A stretch of 64,000 bases of DNA from Bromus sterilis (Eukaryota; Streptophyta; Magnoliopsida; Poales; Poaceae). Both the position numbers and the translations under genes were made by a program. Position 1 is the stretch's first letter, and every line of letters starts with the position of its first letter. This document shows, piece by piece, positions 23,157-33,862 of the stretch. A model generated the notes under the pieces. That model made no database searches, had not been told where the DNA came from, and saw only the letters and a program-made list of their open reading frames with translations. The DNA is taken from NCBI GenBank assembly GCA_950022295.1, contig OX465600.1, forward strand, positions 309,266,031-309,330,030, in the 5' to 3' direction.

Positions 23157-24801
23157 TGATGGCACGAGAGTGTTATACTCTTCAAGCCTCGTTGGTTACC
23201 CCAAGCGCAGGGCGAGATATAGTGCACCGGCAAGTTTTCCCTTGGTAAAGATACCAAGGTTTGTCTCCCGTAGGACTCCGAAGGATACAAGAAGGTGGTA
23301 AAGTGAGCAATGGCGCCGAGGTTGCTAACCTCACCTGGACCTGCACACAGATACAAATAACTTTGCTCCCAACGAGTACAGAGGAGTTGTCAATTCCTCC
23401 GGCCTTGCTGTTTACAAAGGATAAACGCAAGAGATAATGATATTGATAGCAACTGAAAAGTAAACTAACGATGTAAAAATAGTATGAAGATGGACCAGAG
23501 TCCCGTGATTTTCACTAGTGATGTCTCTCTCCCAAAAGACGATAAAAGTGCTATCGAGGTAAACAAATCACAGCTGGGCAATTGACAAGATTATGAAGGC
23601 ACCGCAATGCTAACTATGCTGCAAAGAAAGGAAGGGCTAAAAAGCAATGGGTAGTACGCCAAGGTAAGTAGACCAAAATCCATCTGCATCTACTACAAAT
23701 CATCCACCTTGAGATATCTATCCAGAACATCTCGCTGGTATTAAGTTGCGAATCCCACCCAAAGTGTAAATCCAAAGCAACAGACATCTGCATTAAAAGA
23801 ACTTTGCGTAAAGTAAACAATCCTTGCATCCGCAGATACAAGCACCATTTTTTTATCCCTGGTGGCAACAACACATCCCCTAGTCTCATGTTTCTATCAC
23901 TCAAGCTAGACATCAAGGGGTTGAACCCACAATCAAGCATAAGGTTCCCTCTTGGAGTTGCAACAAAATACTTGGCCAAAGTAAAATACGGCAACGGAGA
24001 ACATGCAAAAAATTACTCAAGAACAAAATATAAAAGAGAAGAACCAAATATATTACTCATCACAATCTAAACATAGTCTCATAATCCATCAGATCCCAAC
24101 AAACTCAGCTTAGCAACAGTAGAAAATTACAAAGGTGCCTCGATCATGTGAGGCAGCTCACGAGGTCTCGAAAGTCGAGGCACAAAGAAGGGAGAGATAG
24201 ATCACATAGCTACTGGTCACGGACCCATAGTCCAAGGGGAACTACTCACGGTACATACGGGAGGCGTCCATGGCTATGGATGGTCTCCAGGAGGGGGTAG
24301 CTTCTCCCGGCAGGGTGCCCGAGCAGCTTCTCCAGGCAGCCCCGATCTTGAAACGGCGGTGGCGACGGAACATAGGCGAGATCGTGAAAGAGGGAGTTCG
24401 TCTAGGGGTTTCCACCCCGGGGGGTAAATATAGGCGAAGGGGGGCACCGAGAGGGGCCACGAGGCAGTCAGGAGGGTCCCTGGCGCGGCCTAGGGTGGGG
24501 CCGCGCCAGCTACCCTCCTGGCTGCCTGGTGGTGGCCCTCCTGCCATATCTTGATTATTCCGGAAGCTTCCATCGCGCTGATTTTTTATCTGATTTTCCT
24601 AGATTTTTTGGAGCAGTTTAATGGTCGGAAAACCTAAAATACAAAAACAGCAGAAAACAGCAACTGGCAGCTGGTTGCACTGGGTTAATAGATTTGTCCA
24701 AATATGCTCAAAAGTGTATGAAAGTTCAAGCAAAACATGGCAAAATCACACAAAACATGCATGGAGCAAGCAGAAATTATAGATACGTTTCGGACGTATC
24801 A
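23157..24801 (-). repeat. 5' LTR of E3
   Basis: 1645 bp, tgatggcac...gacgtatca on the plus strand, flanked on the right by the target-site copy gggag. Confidence 0.92.
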
Positions 24802-25297
24802 GGGAGCACCCGGACTCTGCAAGTACGTTTATTTCTGCTAGTGCGAGCGATCACTCGAGCACGTGTCTTCCTTCTGGGTGAGGGAGCACCCGAACTCGAA
24901 TAAAGATACTTCTGATGGGAGTAAAAGATTTTGAAATCTGAATATTTTGGCACCGAGAGATGGGTAACCTTTGCCAGTCTTTTGTATGTTCCAACTGTTT
25001 TTATCTTGACCCGTCCTTCTTGAGATGTCGCGTTGCTAGGTGTTGACATGATGATGCTTGGTCTTCCATCAGTCCCGTCTTCTGGCCAGTCATAATGGCG
25101 GATTGGACGCCGTGCTGCCCGGTGCTCGAGGCGTGTATCGGAAACAGACGAGATTTTACGTGTCCTTTGAATATTGCTGACCGTGTGAAGGCATCATTTG
25201 TCTTGGAATTCGTAACGCCTGGTATGGTTGGTCTTTGTTTTAATGATGACGCATCCTGGGCTTTTGTGTTTTTTCCTGGTTTGCCCCTTGGTTGTGC
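24802..25297. other. Tat 3' region upstream of the antisense gene
   Basis: About 500 bp of unique-looking Tat sequence. The word gggtgagggagcacccg is at about 24877-24893 and again, split by E3, at 17067-17077 plus 24807-24813, marking a short duplication. In plus-strand reading this is the upstream region of the antisense B3 gene; nothing else recognisable. Confidence 0.5.
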
Positions 25298-25304
25298 TAT
25301 AAAT
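25298..25304 (+). promoter_or_regulatory. TATA box of the antisense B3 gene
   Basis: TATAAAT in the context gtgctataaatatctg, 57 bp before the ATG at 25361. The spacing leaves about 30 bp to a start of transcription and a short C/T-rich leader (ttctccccatcctcttcttc), as in ordinary plant promoters. It faces against the transcription of the retroelement. Confidence 0.55.
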
Positions 25305-25427
25305 ATCTGTTGTTTCGGGCTTTGGTCATCCATTCTTCTCCCCATCCTCTTCTTCTTCCTATGGCTCCCAAGCGTGGTGATGGTGCGTCCGGCCGAGGTC
25401 GTGTGTCGGCATAGTCGTGGCGGCCGT

Positions 25428-26875
25428 TGATACGTCCAAAACGTATCTATAATTTCTGCTTGCTCCATGCATGTTTTGCGTGATATTGCTATGATCTAGA
25501 TACACTTTCATACACTTTTTGATCATATTTGGACTAACCTATTAACTCAGTGCACCACAGTGCCAGTTCCTATTTTCTGCTGTTTTTCTATTTCAGTTTT
25601 CCCCCATATAAAAAGTGCTCCAAAAATTCGGGAAAAATCAGATAAAAAACCAGCGCAGAAGAACCTTCCGGAAGGACCTGAGTGGGGCCAGAGGGCCACC
25701 ACCAGGGGGCCAGGCGCCGTGGTGGCGCGCCCCAAGGGTTGGTCGCGCCAGGGGGGCGCCTGGACCCCTGGTGCCCTACTTTGGCCCCTATTTATTCTCC
25801 CATCGCGGAAACCCTGATTCCAGAACCCTTTTCTCCAGAAGCAATTCCGATCTCCGCCGCCATCGCCATCAAGTTTCGGGGGGACATAATCCCTGTGCCG
25901 GCACCCTGCTGGGGCGGGGAAGTGCCCCCGGATTCATCTCCATCAACATTGCTTCCTCCCTCCATGAAGCGGGAGTAGTTCTCCCTCGGGGCTGAGGTTT
26001 CTACCAGTAGCTATGTGCTCTTCTCTCTCTCCCATGATGTGATCTTCGTTGTGATCATAGGCTATGTTAATCTAGGGTGATCCCGTGATATTTCCCCTTC
26101 CTCTATGTACTGGATTGATGTACTCAATTGATCTTATCTAGTATAATACCCGAGACCAAGGTGACAGCGGTCTATTGGACATGGGTTAGAAGAATATTAT
26201 CATGAGTGATTTCCTCTTTTGTGTGTTGATTGAAGATTGACATTCTCTTGGTGCTTGTCTTTGACTATCCTTGAGATATGTTGTGGTGATTGTGGTACTC
26301 TTTTGGGATGGCCGCGGTGACATTGGGAAATCCATAGATTGAGAACTACGAACTTTGAGGTGTGCTTTTGTAGCCCTACATAATTCTCATCCTCTCTTGA
26401 CCACAAAGGAATGACCTCCGAGTGCGTCTCCATTGCATGTTTTATAGGAAATATCATGTGATTAGACTATGTTAATGTTGTTGAGAGTTGCCACTAGTGA
26501 AAGTATGAAGCCTAGGCCTTGTTTCCATCATTGTTACACCGTTTGCACTCACTTTTGTTACATGTTTGCTTGCTGCACTTTTTATTACAGATTTATATTA
26601 CTTTGTTTTGCCACACCTATCACCCATATTTTTCCATCTCTTCGCCGAACTAGTGCACCTAGACAACTCCTAGTTGTATCAGGTGTGTTGGGGACACAAG
26701 AGACTTCTTGTATCTTAATTGCAGGGTTGCTTGAGAGAGACCATCTTCAACCTCTACTTCCCTGAGTTCGATAAACCTTAGGTCATCCTCTTGAGGGAAA
26801 TTGCTGCTGTCCTTCAAACCTCTGCGCTTGGAGGCCCAACATAGTCTACAAGAATAGAAGCGTGCATAGACATCA
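25428..26875 (+). repeat. 5' LTR of E4
   Basis: 1448 bp, TGATACGTCCAAAACG...AGACATCA. Very similar to 30570-32028; the clearest difference is a 12-bp-scale indel in the ggtggcccccctgg block near 25760 against 30915, plus scattered substitutions. Confidence 0.93.
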
Positions 26876-26884
26876 AGCTATTTC

Positions 26885-26902
26885 TGGCGCCGTTGCCGGG
26901 GA
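26885..26902 (+). other. Primer-binding site of E4 (tRNA-Asp type)
   Basis: TGGCGCCGTTGCCGGGGA, 9 nt after the LTR. Confidence 0.92.
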
Positions 26903-26982
26903 GGTGAGTGCTTGAAGGTATATCTTTAGATCTTGCAATTAATTCTTTTTGTTTCTGGTTTTTATTTTGACTAGTTAGGCTT

Positions 26983-27675
26983 ATGGAAAACAACAAAAAT
27001 ATTATGAGAGAGCTTTATGAGCTCTACCTTGAGTGGGGACATGAAGTGTTTGAAGAGAAAATCAAAAAGCCTATGGAGCTTTACTATTTGCACAACACTC
27101 ATGATAGTAGCAATGTTATTAGTATGTCTTCTTTCAATACCTTTGATCCTAATGATATGCAAAGCTATAAGCTTGGGGATGCTACTTTTTATGAAGATGA
27201 TCTTTTTAGTCCCCCATGTTTTGATGAGGAAATTTATTTTGATGATACTTTGCCTCCTATCTATGATGATTATTTTGATGACACTTATGCTATAAAGAAT
27301 AAATGTTTGCAAGTGTATCATGATAAGAATGATTCATGTGATAGCTATTTTTTTGAGTTTGCTCCCACTATTACTAATGAGAAGGATTTTGCTTATGAGG
27401 AGAGTAATAAATTTTCTATGCTTGTGGATCATGATAAGAATTTTTTATGTGATACTTATATTGTTGAGTTTATTCATGATCCCACTGAAAATTATTATGA
27501 GAGGGGAACATATGCTTATAGATATTCCAATAATATCAAGTTCCCTCTCTTTATGTTGAAGGTTTTGAAGTTGCACTTATTTTGGCTTCCTATGCTAATA
27601 TCTTTATGCTTCAATGAGTTATTTCTCTACAAGATCCCTTTTCATAGGAAGCATGTTAGACTTAAATGTGTTTGA
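26983..27675 (+). CDS. Uncharacterised acidic ORF of non-autonomous elements (E4 copy)
   Basis: 230 residues, intact, starting 107 nt after the LTR. I recognise no enzymatic or gag domain. Residues 1-40 are Glu/Lys-rich helix-like (LYELYLEWGHEVFEEKIKK); 40-150 are very acidic and aromatic (many Asp, Tyr, Phe); residues 150-170 hold DHDKNFLCDTYIVEF; then NYYERG; residues 187-215 are strongly hydrophobic (PLFMLKVLKLHLFWLPMLIS) and the end is basic (IPFHRKHVRLKC). The last 80 residues match the end of the broken frame in E5, so the protein belongs to a family kept across elements. The hydrophobic segment could be membrane-associated. It occupies the place of gag. No function is claimed. Confidence 0.7.
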   Translation: MENNKNIMRELYELYLEWGHEVFEEKIKKPMELYYLHNTHDSSNVISMSSFNTFDPNDMQSYKLGDATFYEDDLFSPPCFDEEIYFDDTLPPIYDDYFDDTYAIKNKCLQVYHDKNDSCDSYFFEFAPTITNEKDFAYEESNKFSMLVDHDKNFLCDTYIVEFIHDPTENYYERGTYAYRYSNNIKFPLFMLKVLKLHLFWLPMLISLCFNELFLYKIPFHRKHVRLKCV

Positions 27676-27777
27676 TATTTGCTTCTTGATGCTCTCTTTT
27701 GTTCTTCAATTCTTATTCCTATGAGGGCATCACTAAAATCTTAAGCCTATCTTTATGGCTATAAATAAAGAATTCTA

Positions 27778-27789
27778 GGGAGACAACCC
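27778..27789 (+). other. Short stem-loop after the E4 coding region
   Basis: GGGAGACAACCC, preceded directly by the palindrome AGAATTCT. Position relative to the ORF corresponds to the GGG-loop-CCC plus AAGCGCTT arrangement of E2, E3, E5 and E7, but the bases differ. Confidence 0.4.
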
Positions 27790-30551
27790 TTGTTATATTT
27801 AAATTAAGTTTTTCCTTCTGTTTTTAGTGGTCTTGATGATTGTTACTACTGTAGCAACATCATTGTATCTTTATTTTCAAGCTTTGTGCCAAGTCTAGCC
27901 TCCGATTGCAAGAAAGTTCAAAAGTTGTGACATGCTGTCCAGAAAACAGATTCAGTCCTTGGACGGAAAAATTAGCCTAAAATCACCAGATCATCTTTTT
28001 GATCTGAATTTTTTTGACAGCATGCTCCATACAATTGACTTTCGAGCGTCTGTTCTGAGTTATTTGATTCGAGTTGCAGAAGTACCCCTAAAAAATTCTT
28101 TACTACCTCTTGTTCTGTTTTTCACAGATTCTGCCACGTTTTGTCTCTCCTAACTTTTGCAAACCATAAGCTTGCTTTTTCTTTTCAAAAACCTTTTGGC
28201 AATCTTGAGAAACAGTAGCTCTTCAAGAATATCTTTATATCCAGTGGGGAAAAATTATTTATTAAGGGTACTAACCTCTCTAATCAGCTTATGATGAGTT
28301 ATGTATGTAGGGTGTTTTCAAGTGTGCGATGGAAGATGATGAAAGAAGATTCCAGAGTGTCAAGCGCTCAAGCTTGGTGATGCACCCATGCATCCCAAAT
28401 AAATATTCAAGGAGACTCAAGCGTCTAAGCTTGGGGATGCCCCCGTGCATCCCCTTCTCCATCAACAATCATCAGTTCGTCCTTCGTCTCATTATATTTT
28501 TATCACTTCATGCGTTATGTGCTATGCTTGGAGCGTCTCGCTCTTAGGTTTTATTTTTAGTTTCCTTTAGCTTTTCTTGCTGTTCATAACAAGTTAGATC
28601 CTGTCTAACTTTGTGTGGGAGAGAAACACGCTCCACTATCAAAATCTAGAACACATCATAGGATTCTTCATGCCTATCTTTTTGCTGTTGTGTGTTCTTT
28701 ATCTTTTCGTAGCTTCTGCCATGTTTAGTTTTAGTTTTAGTTTGTCTTTAGCAAGAGCCTTGGCTTTTTTTTAGTTTGTTGCTGGAACTCTCTTTAGTTT
28801 TCATGTTTATCTTGTTAAGAGAGTTGGTTGTTGCACTGAGTTGTGTCTTGTCTTGAAAGTAGGTAATTGAGGTTGCTATTTAATTTTAGTAGTAACTTGC
28901 AATGGTTTTGAGGTATTGATGTGAGTAATGTTTGAACTTTGGTGTCAAGAGCTCTAGCCTATTAGTGATAGGTGTCGTATTTTGGGCAATCCGTGTCTAT
29001 TTTCAAAAACCTACAAAACTAGTTGAGAACTCTAGCTACTAAATGGATCACTAATCTTTGGAGGGATCGAATATTAGAGTACACTCATGTACCATGAGTC
29101 GAGGATGCGCAAGGATAACCAAACCCCCATACACTCCTACTCGGGGTACTTGTCTCTTTGTGAACCTCCTTATTAGATTGAGAGTTACCGAGAATAAGTG
29201 CATGAGTTCTTCGGACTAATGTAAGTATTGAAAGTTGACACTTCCACCTTCCCATATTTTTCTAGCCTCTCACGTGCCGAGCATTGCCTTCTTCTCACTC
29301 CGAGAGTTGTTGTCCACCTTCGCAGGTACATCCAAACCCTTGGCATGATATGCTCTGTCATCATAAACCTTCTTATATCTTTCCTCAAAAAAGCCACCAT
29401 ACCTACCTATCAAGGCATTTCCATAGCCTTTCCGAGATATACTGCCATGCAACATCCACCTCTTCATGACTTGAGCTTCATGTCATACATGTTCCTACTA
29501 CACTCACAGCGACATACATTGCATACATCATGATAGTTACATCTTCTTTATGATTTTGAGTACCTTGTAAAGTGTGAAAGATCTCCTTTACCTTCTTGTA
29601 AAATAGAGTGTTGCCCTTAAGTGAGGAAAAGATCCCAAAGTGGACACAATAAAAGATCCCAGAGAGGACAAATGAGAGTTAAATAGAAAGAGCCATTGAG
29701 GCCACAAAGAAAATAAAAAAATAGAAAAAAGAGAAAAAGAAATAAAAAGAGAGAAAGGGGCAACATTACTATTCTTTTGAGAGATCCACACTAGTACTCC
29801 CTTTATATCCTTGTACTCCATAGAGATGATCATTATGCATATAGCTATGTGGGGACCTTCACACTATAGAACTTGGATTGCATATTCCAAGGATGAGCCT
29901 CCTCAAACGAGCTCTAGGTCTTCATGAGCGAGCAAGTTATATGCACCCCCACTAGTTCCATTGGAGAGCTTCTTAGCTCGTATGTGCATCCGTTGCATGG
30001 CAATCCCTACTCCTCACATCATATCTATCATTTGGCATCTCTTGCCTATGATTGTCCTCATTGATGTGAGCCTTTCTCATCCTTTTTTGTCTTCCTCCTC
30101 CGTACTCCTCTCTTTGCCATCCTAAAGTGTGAACTCTCGTGCTTACGCTCATCCATTGCATGAGTGCTCAAAATATTGAAAAAGGAGTGGATCAAATTGA
30201 CTTGTACCTGGCTAGTGGTCTGGGGACGAGTCAAGATAAGATTACAGAAAAAGACCAAGTGTGAAACTTTAGTAGATTGAGTTCTCAACAAATAAATGGT
30301 TTTCTAGTATTCCCTATCCCCCTTCTTGCACGCAAACACCATTTGGAGACATTCGAGTCACGGACAGCGAGAGCTCTTGCACCTAATGTTCTTTTGTTAC
30401 TTGTTTCAATGCTAATATAGACTCTTGCATGTTATGACTTGAATTGAATCTCTAACCTTGATTGCTTTACTTTTCAAAGTTCTTATATGGTTGCTAGCAT
30501 GTCACCACAGAAATTAGGCCGTTATCATTTACCTACTCGAGAACGAGCAGG
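27790..30551 (+). other. Non-coding 3' region of E4
   Basis: 2.8 kb without credible coding sequence; inverted counterpart of the 3' modules of E2, E3 and E5. It includes the words tagtggtcttgatgattgtt (27824), a purine tract at about 29700-29760 and a pair of ggatcttttcctcac-like words (complement) near 29620-29670. Confidence 0.75.
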
Positions 30552-30569
30552 AATTAAGCTTGGGGATGT
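30552..30569 (+). other. Polypurine tract of E4
   Basis: aattaagcttggggatgt directly before the 3' LTR; the same word, complemented, borders the 3' LTRs of E3 (18104) and E5 (48168). The purine core GGGGA is short for a polypurine tract but the position is exact. Confidence 0.65.
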
Positions 30570-32028
30570 TGATACGTCCAAAATGTATCTATAATTTTTG
30601 CTTGCTCCATGCATGTTTTGCGTGATATTGCTATGATCTAGATACACTTTCATACACTTTTTGATCATATTTGGACTAACCTATTAACTCAGTGCACCAC
30701 AGTGCCAGTTCCTGTTTTCTGCTGTTTTTCTATTTCAGTTTTCCCCCATGTAAAAAGTGCTCCAAAAATTCAGGAAAATCAGATAAAAAATCAGCGCAGA
30801 AGAACCTTCCGGAAGGACCTGAGTGGGGCCAGAGGGCCACCACCAGGGGCCCAGGCGCCCTGGTGGCGCGCCCCAGGGGTTGGCCGCGCCAGGGGGGCGC
30901 CTGGACCCCTGGTGGCCCCCCTGGTGCCCTACTTTGGCCCCTATTTATTCTCCCGTCGCGGAAACCCTGATTCCAGAACCCTTTTCTCCAGAAGCAATTC
31001 CGATCTCCGTCGCCATCGCCATCAAGTTTTGGGGGGACAGAATTCCTGTGCCGGGACCCTGCCGGGACGGGGAAATGCCCCCGGATTCATCTCCATCAAC
31101 GTTGCTTCCTCCCTCCATGAAGCGGGAGTAGTTCTCCCTCGGGGCTAAGGTTTCTACCAGTAGCTATGTGTTCTTCTCTCTCTCCCATGATGTGATCTTC
31201 GTTGTGATCATAGGCTATGTTAATCTAGGGTGATCCCATGATATTTCCCCTTCCTCTATGTATTGGATTGATGTACTCAATTGATCTTATCTAGTATAAT
31301 CCCCGAGACCAAGGTGACATCGGTCTATTGGACATGGGTTAGAAGAATATTATCATGAGTGAATTCCTCTTTTGTGTGTTGATTGAAGATTGAGAGTCTC
31401 TTGGTGCTTGTCTTTGACTATCCTTGAGATATGTTGTGGTGATTGTGGTACTCTCTTTGGATGGCCGCGGTGACATTGGGAAATCCATAGATTGAGAACT
31501 ACGAACTTTGAGGTGTGCTTTTGTAGCCCTACATAATTCTCATCCTCTCTTGACCACAAAGGAATGACGTCCGAGTGCGTCTCCATTGCATGTTTTATGG
31601 GAAATATCATGTGATTAGACTATGTTAATGTTGTTGAGAGTTGCCACTAGTGAAAGTATGAAGCCTAGGCCTTGTTTCCATCATTGTTATACCGTTTGCA
31701 CTCACTTTTGTTACATGTTTGCTTGCTGCACTTTTTATTACAGATTTATATTACTTTGTTTTGCCACACCTATCACCCATATTTTACCATCTCTTCGCCA
31801 AACTAGTGCACCTATACAACTCCTAGTTGTATTAGGTGTGTTGGGGACACAAGAGACTTCTTGTATCTTAATTGCAGGGTTGCTTGAGAGAGACCATCTT
31901 CAACCTCTACTTCCCTGAGTTCGATAAACCTTAGGTCATCCACTTGAGGGAAATTTCTGCTGTCCTACAAACCTCTGCGCTTGGAGGCCCAACATAGTCT
32001 ACAAGAATAGAAGCGTGCGTAGACATCA
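30570..32028 (+). repeat. 3' LTR of E4
   Basis: 1459 bp, ends agacatca at 32028, followed by target-site copy gccgt. Confidence 0.93.
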
Positions 32029-32585
32029 GCCGTACCCCTCGCTCTTCTCATGGTGGGCGCCGTGGAGCTGCGGCGACGCCCTCTTCGTCTTGTGTGGATG
32101 AGGGTGTCTGGCGCTATGACTTCCTTCCGCGCATTTTTAGTCGCACTGCTACTCGGATCCCTCCTCCATTCTCATTTATCTCCATGATTTTTGAGCTTAA
32201 TCTGAAGGGTTTGGTGTTTCGGCTTCAAGGATGCACTCGGTCTCCTGCTTGGGTTGAGCTTTCTGTTGATGGCTCTTTCTTGATTTTTCTTGATGTCGGC
32301 TGGAGGTCGTTTTCACGGCAGTTAAACTTGCGAGATGGGGACAGTCTTTGCTGTCGTTTTGATGGTGAAGATACCCTCATTGTTCGTGCGTTTGATGCCG
32401 GTGGCAATCGTCTGGATCCATACTAGGAGGAAACAAGCAGTGACAGTTCGGATGTGTCGAGGGGTGGTTCGCCTTCTTCTCCTGTGACTTTGTCTTCTGC
32501 CGACTCCTCGTCTGGTGGTGCTTGCTCTTCTAGTTCTAAGGATGAACTCAACGTCAAGCCAGTCGTCAAGCGGGTGCGTTGGTAA

Positions 32586-32790
32586 GTGGGGCACCTTGTA
32601 GAACTGGAGGGCGGCAACTTGCTTCTTCGCAGGGTTAGTTGTTACTTTGTCTGTGGTGATGCTCGACATGTTGTAGGATGAAAGTACCAATTATCTCAGC
32701 ATGAGCGCACATGTAGAAGTCATAATTCCCTGTGATAACTGGTATTGTAACCCGACTGGTAGCTGCTCGAGACCTTTTGTAAAAATCTAT
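32586..32790. other. Tat spacer after the antisense gene
   Basis: Short non-coding stretch between the antisense stop and the tandem repeats; nothing recognisable apart from a probable 3' untranslated region of the antisense gene. Confidence 0.4.
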
Positions 32791-32948
32791 CCTCGACTCC
32801 TTTGTAATAGAAAGTTTTCTTTGATTCCTTTGTAATGGAAAACTTGTCTTCGACTCCTTTGTAATGGAAAATTGTCTTCGACTCCTTTGTAATGGAAAAT
32901 TGTCTTCGACTCCTTTGTAACGGAATATTGTCTTCGGCTCCTTTGTAT
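32791..32948. repeat. Tandem repeat, about 30-bp unit
   Basis: Five to six copies of a unit like cttcgactcctttgtaatgg with small changes, in the Tat region between the integrase and the antisense gene. A second repeated phrase, atcgggtgcgcg...gctcccgatgg, follows at about 32958 and 33093. Confidence 0.85.
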
Positions 32949-33295
32949 AGTTTTTATCGGGTGCGCGGCAGTGCTCCCGATGGAAGTAGCCCCCGAGGCT
33001 ACGTTTGATTTGTAGAATCAGGCGTAGGCTGCGAGCTTTTGTCTACCTGGGCTGTCCTTTCTTGTGGATGCTTAGTTGTTACAAACTTTTTATCGGGTGC
33101 GCGTCAGCGCTCCCGATGGGAGTAGCCCCCGAGTCTTTAGGTGGTCGTTTTGCGATCAGGTGAAGACTAAGGAACTTTTCTGTCTTGCTTTGTACTTTAT
33201 CTTTTAAAGCGTGCCTAAATAAATTTCTGTGGCCGTGTAAGCAGAATATGTTGACCGTCGAAGGAGGTGCGTTCTAGCCTTCGATTTCTTTTCTG

Positions 33296-33766
33296 TGGCG
33301 TCGCGTGAGCGAAAGTAGCGTCTCTCGATGGGGAGTTTGTGCTCGAGCCCCCGAGTGCTTTTAGATAGCGTCGCGTAAGCGAAGATAGTGTCTCTCGGGG
33401 GGAGTTTGTGCTCGAGCCCCTGAGTGCTTTTTAGATAGCGTCGCGTAAGCGAAACTAGCGTCTCTCAGGGGGAGTTTGTGCTCGAGCCCCCGAGTGCTTT
33501 TTAGATAGCGTCTCTCTGGGGGGATTTTGTGCTCGAGCCACCGAGTTCTTTTTAGATAGCGTCGCGTAAGCGAAGGTAGCGTCTCTCGGGGGGAGTTTGC
33601 GCTCGAGCCCCCAAGTGCTTTTTAGATAGCGTCGCGTAAGCGAAGGTAGCGTCTCTCGGGGGGAGTTTGTGCTCGAGCCCCCGAGTGCTTTTTAGATAGC
33701 GTCGCGTAAGCGAGGATAGCGTCTCTCGGGGGAGTTTGTGCTCGAGCCCCCCAGTGCTTTTGTGTG
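33296..33766. repeat. Tandem repeat, 70-bp unit
   Basis: About seven copies of a unit containing gatagcgtcgcgtaagcgaa and ggggggagtttgtgctcgag; the word gcgtcgcg recurs at 33369, 33439, 33559, 33629 and 33699 (period 70). One copy near 33504 lacks about 20 bp. Tandem arrays behind integrase are usual in Tat-lineage elements. Confidence 0.9.
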
Positions 33767-33862
33767 GTATTATTTGGGCAACACCTATTATTGCTTGTGA
33801 GTTTTTACATGAACTGCCAATCGGTGCTGCTGCTGATACCCTTGCTGGGGCTTATGAGTAGG

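Larger units (their letters stand above)
17078..24801 (-). mobile_element. E3: non-autonomous Athila-type element with gag-protease only
   Basis: LTRs at 17078-18103 (3', internally deleted) and 23157-24801 (5', 1645 bp), both starting tgatggcacgagagtgttat. Target-site copies gggag at 17073-17077 and 24802-24806 are identical. Coding sequence is confined to 22930-21003. A 2.9-kb non-coding 3' region is shared with E2 and E5. There is no RT or integrase, so it is mobilised in trans if at all. It sits in a short tandem repeat of the Tat 3' region (word gggtgagggagcacccg also at about 24877). Confidence 0.93.
25428..32028 (+). mobile_element. E4: complete non-autonomous Athila-type element with a novel ORF
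   Basis: 6601 bp with LTRs 25428-26875 and 30570-32028, target-site copies gccgt at 25423-25427 and 32029-32033, primer site 26885-26902 and polypurine tract 30552-30569. The only coding sequence is 26983-27675, which is neither gag nor pol. The non-coding region 27790-30569 is, in the opposite orientation, the same module as in E2, E3 and E5. It interrupts the antisense B3 gene of the Tat shell. Confidence 0.94.
25361..32585 (+). pseudogene. Antisense B3-domain gene inside the Tat element, split by E4
   Basis: Plus-strand frame opposite to gag-pol. The first part runs from ATG 25361 (MAPKRGDGASGRGR) to a TAG at 25412, where a net one-base change breaks the frame. The restored frame crosses the E4 insertion point (25427 to 32034 after removal of E4 and one gccgt copy) and runs on to TAG 32424-32426 and, in the same frame, to TAA 32583-32585. 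The part at 32094-32423 has a B3-like DNA-binding domain: Trp53-Val54, Gly69-Trp70, Phe73, Leu79, Gly82-Asp83, Phe89, Val97, Phe100 (numbered from 32094) in the spacing of plant B3 domains. After it comes an acidic, Ser-rich tail ending in basic residues (KPVVKRVRW). Arg/Gly/Ser-rich N-terminus. Probable nuclear DNA-binding protein in its intact form; target unknown. Confidence 0.7.

Noticed and set aside
15244..24801. Reading 15244-16877 (+) and 17078-24801 (-) as one element
   Set aside because: Opposite orientation, different LTR heads, and E3 has its own perfect gggag duplication.
27017..27295. Met/Leu/Ile-rich frames inside the E4 ORF as membrane proteins
   Set aside because: Out-of-frame reading of an acidic GAT-rich frame always gives Met/Ile/Leu; the 26983 frame is longer and has a conserved relative in E5.
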